Below are positions 6,363 to 10,586 of a stretch of DNA of 10,586 nucleotides, in pieces. Numbering within the stretch: the first letter of the stretch is position 1; each line of letters starts with the position of its first letter. A model generated the notes under the pieces. That model was not told the DNA's origin. It worked only from the letters and a program-made list of their open reading frames with translations, and ran no database searches. This DNA comes from CAZDYP01 sp964509505 (GTDB lineage Bacteria; Chloroflexota; Anaerolineae; JACRMK01). The position numbers and the translations under genes were made by a program. The stretch is from the NCBI GenBank assembly GCA_964509505.1, contig CAZDYP010000177.1, positions 1 through 10,586 of the forward strand. The letters run 5' to 3'.

Positions 6363-8054
6363 ACGCCGCAAGAAGCGTTGCTCCAACTCTTGCAAGCTCA
6401 CCGTCACAAACGCGGGCCGTCCATGCGGGCAAGTTGCGGGCGAATAGGCGCGCACGAGTTCGTCGAGCAATTGTTGTTGCGCGTCGAGCGCCAGCACATC
6501 GCCCGCTTTGACGGCGCTGAGGCACGCCACCTTTGACGCGAGTTTATCGCGCAACGCTTCGCCTTCGAGTGTGCGATAGCGCTCGTGTTCTTGCCACAAG
6601 GCTGTCAGCAATTCATTTGGATTGAGCTTGACGAATGTTGGCAACCCACTCACGCGAAACGTATTTGCGCCGAATGGTTCAATCTCAATGCCCAACGACT
6701 GATACTCTTCCAGATGGTCGGCGATGAGTTGCGCTTCGTTAGGCATGACTTGAATCACCGTGGGGACGGAGGACGGAGGACGGGAGACAGGAGACGAGAC
6801 CTCAGCATCCGTCTCACGTCCTCCGTCTCCCGTCAACCGCTCAAAAAATACCTGCTCTTGCGCGGCGTGTTGATCCACAATCACGAAGCCGTCGCTGGTC
6901 TGCGCGAGAAGGTAGGTGTTGTGGATTTGTCCCAATGCGCGCCAGCTGGATGCGCGATAATCTGCGCGCGATTCTTGGATGAGAGTAATTGGTAATGCTA
7001 AAGCGCCGCTACGCTGTTGGTAATTGGAATCGGCAAATGACCAATCGGTGGCGCTGGCTTGATAGGTGATGGGGAAGTCGCGCACGGCGGCTTCGACCGC
7101 TTGTTGCACGATGCTGTAAATCGCGCGCTCTTGATAGAAGCGCACTTCGACTTTGCGCGGATGCGCGTTCACATCCACGAACTGCGGGTCAACGTCAATC
7201 TGAATCACGGCGAGCGGATGGCGCTGCATAGGCAAGCGTCCCGCATAGGGTCGTTCCAACATCACCGCGAGCAAGCCCGAGCGAAGGGGGCGCCCATTCA
7301 CAAAAAACAGTTGCCACTCACGACTCGCGCGCGCCAACGTCGGGCGCGACACAAAACCGCGCACCCTCACATCAAGCGTTGTGTGATTTACCTCGACCAG
7401 TTCGCCTGCCGCCTCGCGTCCCCACACCGCGCCGATGCGTTCCAACAATGTCGCCGTCGGCAAGTTCAGCAGCTCGCGCCCATCGGCAATAAGACGAAAC
7501 GCGACCTGCGGATAGGCGAGCGCGTATTGCGCGATGGTCTTCTGAATCAACTCACTCTCGCGGAATGGCGACTTCAAAAATTTGCGGCGCGCGGGCGCGT
7601 TGTAAAACAGTTGGCGCACCGTGACCGTCGTGCCGAGTGGCGCACCCGTCACCTCGCCCTCGCTGCGCCCATTCACCACCCGCACGCGCGTTCCCTCGAG
7701 CGATTCTTTCGGACGAGTCACGAGTTCCAGTTGTGAGATGGCCGCGATGGAAGGCAAGGCTTCGCCGCGAAAGCCGAGCGTTTTGACGCGCAACAAATCT
7801 TGCTCCGTCGCGAGCTTGCTTGTGGCAAAGCGTTCGAGGGCGAGCGGTGCATCGTCGGCGGACATGCCACTGCCATTATCGCTGACGCGGATGAGCGCGA
7901 CGCCGCCCTCGCGTATCTCGACGCTGATAGCGGTCGCATACGCATCGAGCGCGTTCTCGACGAGCTCCTTCACGACCGAGGCGGGGCGCTCGACGACTTC
8001 GCCTGCGGCGATGCGCTCGGCGACGGCTTTGGGGAGCACACGAATTTTGCTCAT
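6360..8054 (-). CDS. mutL: DNA mismatch repair protein MutL (endonuclease type)
   Basis: The product is 564 residues. The N-terminal GHKL ATPase shows IAAGEVVERPASVVKELVEN (Glu and Asn of motif I at about 30-34), DNGSGM at 59-64 and GFRGEA at 94-99. The DVNAHPRKVEVRF block at about 294-306 is diagnostic. After a linker, the C-terminal domain has DQHAAQEQVFFE at 394-405, an exact match to the DQHA-x2-E-x4-E nicking motif, and CPHGRP at 542-547. So this MutL should nick the daughter strand itself after MutS finds a mismatch, as in organisms without MutH. Its ATG overlaps the stop of the frameshifted hepT frame (ATGA), and no strong ribosome binding site is seen. Two heptad repeat tracts lie within the coding sequence, one in the linker and one in the C-terminal domain just after the endonuclease helix. 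Confidence 0.97.
   Translation of the reverse strand: MSKIRVLPKAVAERIAAGEVVERPASVVKELVENALDAYATAISVEIREGGVALIRVSDNGSGMSADDAPLALERFATSKLATEQDLLRVKTLGFRGEALPSIAAISQLELVTRPKESLEGTRVRVVNGRSEGEVTGAPLGTTVTVRQLFYNAPARRKFLKSPFRESELIQKTIAQYALAYPQVAFRLIADGRELLNLPTATLLERIGAVWGREAAGELVEVNHTTLDVRVRGFVSRPTLARASREWQLFFVNGRPLRSGLLAVMLERPYAGRLPMQRHPLAVIQIDVDPQFVDVNAHPRKVEVRFYQERAIYSIVQQAVEAAVRDFPITYQASATDWSFADSNYQQRSGALALPITLIQESRADYRASSWRALGQIHNTYLLAQTSDGFVIVDQHAAQEQVFFERLTGDGGRETDAEVSSPVSRPPSSVPTVIQVMPNEAQLIADHLEEYQSLGIEIEPFGANTFRVSGLPTFVKLNPNELLTALWQEHERYRTLEGEALRDKLASKVACLSAVKAGDVLALDAQQQLLDELVRAYSPATCPHGRPAFVTVSLQELEQRFLRR
6764..6833. repeat. Heptad repeat with inverted arms inside mutL
   Basis: Ten 7-bp units. 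The left half is purine-rich (GGACGGA type, GAC at fixed spacing). The right half is pyrimidine-rich (CCTCCGT type, CGT at fixed spacing). The halves are partly complementary, with a perfect 11-bp pair GACGGAGGACG (6772-6782) and its complement at 6817-6827. The tract is in frame and encodes about residues 408-430, a Gly/Ser/Pro/Arg-rich loop right after the DQHA helix. Confidence 0.6.
6984..7051. repeat. Weak heptad tract in the mutL linker
   Basis: Words such as TTGGTAA, TTGGAAT and GGTAATG recur at 7-bp spacing on the plus strand, interrupted by a GC-rich stretch in the middle. It encodes the ATDWSFADSNYQQRSGALA region of the MutL linker, where length variation is tolerated. The pattern is more eroded than in the other tracts. 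Confidence 0.35.
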
Positions 8055-8406
8055 TCTTTCGTTTCCAAATCCGCAAGCATCTGTGTCACTACCTCACGCA
8101 ATGGCGGCAAATCATTCTGCACAGTTTGCCACACACGCATCAGCTCGACGCCGAAATAACCATGAATCAATTTATCACGCATGCCTGCCACTTCGCGCCA
8201 AGGTATTTCGGATATTGTTTGCGCGTGGACTGCGGCAAATTTCTCACGGCCTCGCCGATGATTTCCAACGTGCGCATCACCGCGAAAATTTTTTCGTCAT
8301 TGGATGCGAAAGCCTCGAAGTCCAATCCCGACACAAACCGCTCGGCTTTTTCGAACGCATCCAAGATGTCACGCAAGTAGTCGGCGTGGGCGCGTTTAGG
8401 TTTCAT
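8051..8406 (-). pseudogene. hepT: HepT-like HEPN toxin (DUF86), frameshifted
   Basis: The first frame (8406 to stop at 8167) encodes a HepT N-terminus, DYLRDILDAFEKAERFVSGLDFEAF then VMRTLEIIGEAVRNLP, and runs off into an unrelated tail. In the next frame the expected second half is intact: IPWREVAGMRDKLIHGYFGV, then NDLPPLREVV, ending at 8051. The break is one missing base in the A-run (plus-strand TTT, 8206-8208). With one more A the two halves join as YPKIPW and give about 118 residues, normal for HepT. The RX4HXY ribonuclease motif (RDKLIHGY) lies beyond the break, so the protein as written has no active site. The ATG at 8406 overlaps the mntA stop by 4 bases, and the restored stop overlaps the mutL start by 4. 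True inactivation and a sequencing error cannot be told apart here. Confidence 0.85.
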
Positions 8407-8729
8407 ACCAACACAACCTCTGACAAGATGCGCTTGCCAATGGTGGGCTTCAATGCACTCTTCTCGACTAAATCCACTCGCACACCAAGCAAGTCGCTCA
8501 GGTAGTGTTCACATTCAATGAACTTGAGCAGACTGAGACTTGGGTCATCGAACTCAACCAGCACATCCAGATCGCTGTTGCGTTTCTGCTCATTGCGGAT
8601 ATAAGAACCAAAGATACCGAGTGATTTCACTTTATAGCGTAACGCGAGTTCTGGTTTAACCTGCTTGAGAGTCGTGATGAAATGTTTGGTCTGTTTCACT
8701 TTTGGGCGATGAGTTGTGGTCTTACGCAT
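8403..8729 (-). CDS. mntA: MntA-type nucleotidyltransferase antitoxin
   Basis: The product is 108 residues. It shows the minimal nucleotidyltransferase signature GS-x10-DxD: GSYIRNEQKRNSDLD at 41-55, with a third acidic residue Asp86 in VRVDLVEK. The C-terminal IGKRILSEVVLV is typical of the family. In HepT/MntA modules this enzyme neutralises the HEPN RNase toxin by adding AMP groups to the tyrosine of the toxin's RX4HXY motif. The ATG at 8729 is preceded by AGGAG with 6-base spacing. A longer frame from 8774 would run over the creatininase stop and lacks that site. It overlaps the hepT start by 4 bases (ATGA), the usual tight coupling. The active-site residues are complete, so the antitoxin seems functional although its partner gene is broken. 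Confidence 0.9.
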   Translation of the reverse strand: MRKTTTHRPKVKQTKHFITTLKQVKPELALRYKVKSLGIFGSYIRNEQKRNSDLDVLVEFDDPSLSLLKFIECEHYLSDLLGVRVDLVEKSALKPTIGKRILSEVVLV

Positions 8730-8758
8730 AAGATACTCCTGCTGAAAACTTTGTGTTG

Positions 8759-9502
8759 TTATTCCAACTTCCATTCACGAATCATCCGCACCACATCCGT
8801 CGCCATCGCCGCGAGAATCGCTTCGCCTTTCTCTGCCGTCGCGCGCGTTGGGTCGCCAATCACGCCCGAGGGACAATAGACGCCGACGCCCTGCGGTTCG
8901 CGCAACAACGGTCCGCGTGGCACGACTGCGCCCTTCTGCATCCACGGCTGAATGTCGGGCGCGGCTTTGTCCATCTGCACGACGACTGGGTCAATCGCCA
9001 AGATCATCGAGGTTTCGTGTTCGTTAGCGTGTGTGCCGATGGGATTCTCGATGACGCCATCGGCTGCATGACCGAGGTCGAGGATGTTTGCCAACACGAT
9101 GCGCACGCCACGCGCTGCGAGATTGTTGGAGGCGATGAGCAACGGCGCAGTCGTGCTGACGCCTGTATTCAAAACGACGAAACGCTGCGCGCCGTTGCGC
9201 GCGAGCGACTCGACAATCTGCTCGATCATCTCGCGAAACGTATCGGCGCTGAGGCACGTGCTGCCGGGGAAGTTGACGAAGGCGGGATAGTAGCCAAAGG
9301 TGAGCGGCGGGCAGACGATGACTTCGACTTGCTCCGCGACGCGACGCGCGAGCTCACGCGCAAGCAGGTAGTCGGTGTTGAGCGGCAGGTGGGGCCCATG
9401 CTCCTTGAGAATCGCGCCGATGGGCAGCAGGATGGTGGGGATGCGTTGGAAGGCGGCTTCGGCGGCGGGCCAGGTGAGCTGTTCGAGGTAGAGGGAGGAC
9501 AT
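8759..9502 (-). CDS. Creatininase-family metal-dependent amidohydrolase
   Basis: The product is 247 residues. The family hydrolyses cyclic or linear amides (creatinine, formamides, peptide-like substrates) with a two-metal centre. Visible family blocks are PIGAILKEHGPHLPLNTD (about 27-44; candidate ligands Glu34, His35/His38, Asp44), PPLTFGYYPAF, FPGS and THANEHETS (157-165). The usual NGHGG motif is replaced by LNTGVSTT at 111-118, losing that histidine, and EQHG is replaced by KEHG. This may be a distinct subfamily with altered metal binding. The ATG at 9502 is chosen because homology begins there. It abuts an ATTGGAG heptad array and has no clear ribosome binding site. A TTG 147 bp further upstream would read through the repeat. 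The mntA start lies 29 bp downstream, so co-transcription is likely. Substrate unknown. Confidence 0.82.
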   Translation of the reverse strand: MSSLYLEQLTWPAAEAAFQRIPTILLPIGAILKEHGPHLPLNTDYLLARELARRVAEQVEVIVCPPLTFGYYPAFVNFPGSTCLSADTFREMIEQIVESLARNGAQRFVVLNTGVSTTAPLLIASNNLAARGVRIVLANILDLGHAADGVIENPIGTHANEHETSMILAIDPVVVQMDKAAPDIQPWMQKGAVVPRGPLLREPQGVGVYCPSGVIGDPTRATAEKGEAILAAMATDVVRMIREWKLE

Positions 9503-9503
9503 G

Positions 9504-9559
9504 ATTGGAGATTGGAGATTGGAGATTGGAGATTGAAAATTGAAGATTAGAGATTGGAG
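9504..9559. repeat. ATTGGAG heptanucleotide tandem array
   Basis: Eight consecutive 7-bp units: four perfect ATTGGAG copies, three variants (ATTGAAA, ATTGAAG, ATTAGAG) and one more perfect copy. It begins one base from the creatininase start codon, so it forms the end of that gene's leader. It resembles the short tandemly repeated repetitive (STRR) sequences known from cyanobacteria and some other phyla. Confidence 0.9.
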
Positions 9560-9707
9560 GCGATGAGACTGCTGCTTGCTATTTGATTTTTCTTGTGATT
9601 CGCTTGGAATGTCGCCACTTGGAGTGGAGATATTGTGGGCTTTGCTCAACCTATGAGAATGTCATACGGCGAGCTGTGCAGTCTAACTCCTTCACCCTTC
9701 AATGGAG

Positions 9708-9718
9708 GGTATTATACC
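9708..9718. promoter_or_regulatory. Symmetric -10 element between divergent genes
   Basis: GGTATTATACC is palindromic except at its centre. On the minus strand it contains a perfect TATAAT (9716-9711) suitable for the creatininase-mntA-hepT-mutL run, with transcription starting near 9704. No convincing -35 box is seen on either side. It may be a promoter element or a small operator. Confidence 0.3.
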
Positions 9719-9754
9719 GCAAAGCCGAATCAAAGTAATTCTGAAAAGAGACCC

Positions 9755-9923
9755 ATGAAAGCGATTGTCTATGAAAAATATGGTTCACCGGATATGCTTC
9801 AACTCAAAGAGGTAGCCAACCCCGTGCCCACAGATGATGAGCTACTGATCAAGGTTCATACCATATCCGTCAATCGGTCGGAGGGGGACAGGGCTGACAG
9901 ATAAACCATACTCAAGCGCGTGG
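9755..9923 (+). pseudogene. Truncated zinc-type alcohol dehydrogenase/quinone reductase (MDR) fragment
   Basis: MKAIVYEKYGSPDMLQLKEV and DELLIKVHTISVNRS are the start of a medium-chain dehydrogenase/reductase of the quinone-oxidoreductase type, which transfers hydride to NADP. The first frame stops at 9902-9904 after about 49 codons, against some 320 in a whole enzyme. Dropping one G from the five-G run at 9883-9887 continues the frame as GLTDKPYSS, which resembles the next family block (GLTGKP), so the fragment is both frameshifted and cut off. Nothing of the catalytic or cofactor domains remains. A ribosome-site-like AAGAG precedes the ATG. It is the only plus-strand gene remnant left of the integrase, in a region that otherwise looks decayed. 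Confidence 0.75.
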
Positions 9924-10050
9924 ACGTTCCCCTCTATCTTTGCAAGTTGCACGACACGCCGCCGCATCGCCTCATCCGCTTATTCTTACTTAGGCATTCC
10001 CGTCACGCGCGAGGCAGCTGTGATGTAGGGGTGTGGTGGGGATGTGCTGG
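9924..10050. other. Gene-free remnant between the MDR fragment and the integrase relic
   Basis: No open gene is present. On the minus strand one frame reads ITAASRVTGMPK, then two TAA stops, then ADEAMRRRVVQLAKIEGN. It looks protein-like across the stops, so it may be the decayed end of another gene. I do not recognise the family. Confidence 0.3.
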
Positions 10051-10379
10051 TTAATCAAGTGGACTGCGAACCGCGAGGCTGCCACGATTGAGGACATGCG
10101 TATAGATCATCGTGGTCTTTACGCCTTTGTGCCCAAGCAGCTCTTGGACGGTGCGGATGCCGTAACCGTTTTGCAACCAGCGTGTGGCGAAGCTGTGGCG
10201 AGCTGAATGAGAAAAGTCTCGATGTCGGCGGCGTTTCATTCGCGCGGATGGCGTGGTTTGTAGAAGCGGAGCAGTCGTTTACTCCAGTGGAGATACGATT
10301 CCTCGGTCTTCGGTGAGTAGTGCTTAAGACGCAAGACCTCGCGGACTTTTCCAAGCAAGGTGGGTGGTTGTGATTCCAT
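10051..10379 (-). pseudogene. intI: Integron-integrase-type tyrosine recombinase, internally deleted
   Basis: The ATG at 10379 is preceded by GAGGTGA. The N-terminal segment TLLGKVREVLRLKHYSPKTE followed by SYLHWSKRLL, then RHPRE, matches the start of integron integrases. The frame meets TGA exactly where that family has Met, then continues as NAADIETFLIQLA. Directly after this, in another frame, comes the extreme C-terminus: HSARHSFATRWLQNGYGIRT, VQELLGHKGVKTTMIYTHVL and RSPLD. There the catalytic His, Arg, His and the Tyr nucleophile (IYTH) are present. Some 200 residues, including the first catalytic arginine and the IntI-specific region, are missing at a junction near 10200-10215. Full-length relatives have about 320 residues. 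The gene cannot make an active recombinase. RLKHYSPKTE and the RSPLD ending are why I place it with IntI rather than XerC/D. Confidence 0.88.
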
Positions 10380-10396
10380 CGTCACCTCATTTTTTC

Positions 10397-10424
10397 TTGA
10401 CACAGAGCGAGAACAGCCTATACT
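10397..10424 (+). promoter_or_regulatory. Strong outward promoter next to the integrase relic
   Basis: TTGACA (10397-10402), 16 bp, then TATACT (10419-10424), which matches TATAAT at five of six positions. It points away from the integrase relic toward the partial gene at 10559, with transcription expected near 10431 and a leader of about 130 bases. Its position is that of a cassette promoter (Pc) in an integron. Confidence 0.7.
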
Positions 10425-10450
10425 CTCGCCCAATTGATTTCCAGAGATAA

Positions 10451-10522
10451 GCGCTTAAGTGGAACATATTCCGCCTAAGCGCCTGTGGGGGATACTATAC
10501 AGAATTTTTTCCACTTAAGCAC
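10451..10522. repeat. Three copies of a 14-bp element in inverted arrangement
   Basis: Copy A, GCGCTTAAGTGGAA, is at 10451-10464. Copy B, inverted with two differences, is TTCCGCCTAAGCGC at 10469-10482, separated from A by CATA. Copy C, inverted and matching A at 13 of 14 bases, is TTCCACTTAAGCAC at 10509-10522, following a six-T run. A can pair with either B or C, so the leader RNA has two mutually exclusive hairpins. As DNA, A and B form a recombinase- or repressor-type paired site. Confidence 0.75.
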
Positions 10523-10524
10523 AA

Positions 10525-10531
10525 GTTGGGC
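10525..10531 (+). other. Integron core-site-like motif GTTGGGC
   Basis: GTTGGGC fits the integron recombination core consensus GTTRRRY. It lies between the outward promoter and the start of the next gene, 28 bp before its ATG, as expected at an attI/first-cassette junction. A 7-bp complementary partner CGCCCAA is at 10427-10433, enclosing the three inverted copies. A seven-base degenerate match occurs often by chance, so this call rests on context. Confidence 0.35.
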
Positions 10532-10558
10532 GGCAAACGCGCATCCATAGGAGGAAAC

Positions 10559-10586
10559 ATGTTCACCGAGAATATCGCACCAGAAC
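10559..10586 (+). CDS. Start of an unidentified plus-strand gene (cut by window edge)
   Basis: ATG at 10559 is preceded by AGGAGG with 4-base spacing, an almost ideal ribosome binding site. It opens with MFTENIAPE and runs past the window end. Only nine residues are visible and no family can be named. It lies downstream of the outward promoter and of the GTTGGGC motif, so it may be the first gene of a cassette array. Confidence 0.6.

Noticed and set aside
7621..8505. Long plus-strand open frame (294 codons) opposite mutL and hepT
   Set aside because: It is antisense to clearly conserved MutL and HepT sequence, has no recognisable domain, and arises from GC-rich codon composition.
8753..9550. 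Long plus-strand open frame (265 codons) opposite the creatininase-family gene
   Set aside because: The opposite strand has strong family motifs. The end of this frame is just the ATTGGAG repeat translated.
9503..9649. N-terminal extension of the creatininase-family protein from a TTG
   Set aside because: The extension is low-complexity peptide from the heptad array and does not belong to the family, which begins at the ATG at 9502.
1..10586. CRISPR arrays, tRNA or rRNA genes
   Set aside because: No regularly spaced 25-40 bp repeats with unique spacers, and no tRNA- or rRNA-like sequence, were recognised by eye.

Overview
The window looks like a bacterial chromosome segment of moderately high GC. 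Nearly every gene runs leftward on the minus strand. The organism cannot be named from the sequence. A MutL with the metal-dependent nicking motif, a HepT/MntA pair, and degenerate 7-bp tandem repeats scattered between and inside genes would fit a Chloroflexota- or cyanobacteria-like genome. That assignment is a weak inference.

Left block (30-4761): a compact four-gene operon transcribed leftward in the order IclR-family regulator, threonine-synthase-like PLP enzyme, gamma-glutamyltranspeptidase-like N-terminal-nucleophile enzyme, and Gfo/Idh/MocA oxidoreductase. Gaps are only 10-30 bp. It is preceded by a consensus sigma-70 promoter (TTGACA, 16 bp, TATAAT), a palindrome near the start of transcription that could be the IclR operator, and a leader hairpin. 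It looks like a self-regulated pathway acting on an amino acid or acyl-amino acid compound; the substrate is unknown. A perfect 11-bp inverted repeat just upstream of the promoter probably insulates it from the next block.

Middle block (5002-9502): a second leftward run of creatininase-family hydrolase, MntA antitoxin nucleotidyltransferase, HepT (HEPN) toxin gene, mutL, and a membrane-anchored alpha/beta hydrolase. mntA, hepT and mutL overlap through ATGA junctions. hepT carries a one-base deletion that separates its N-terminal half from the RX4HXY catalytic motif, so the toxin appears disarmed while its antitoxin is intact. MutL has both ATPase and endonuclease motifs.

Right block (9640-10586): a decayed accessory region. 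It holds a truncated, frameshifted alcohol dehydrogenase/quinone reductase fragment, about 150 bp of uncertain remnant, and a broken integron-integrase (IntI-type) gene with an internal deletion and an in-frame stop. To its right, facing away, lie a strong promoter, three copies of a 14-bp element in inverted arrangement, a GTTGGGC motif matching the integron core site, and the start of a new plus-strand gene with an excellent ribosome binding site. This is the layout expected of a dead integron: intI, outward promoter, att site, first cassette. The cassette is cut off by the window edge, so this remains a hypothesis.

A theme across the window is short tandem heptanucleotide repeats with different unit sequences but constant 7-bp period. 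They occur at six places (about 1-29, 3092-3119, 6321-6362, 6764-6833, 6984-7051, 9504-9559), three of them inside coding sequence.
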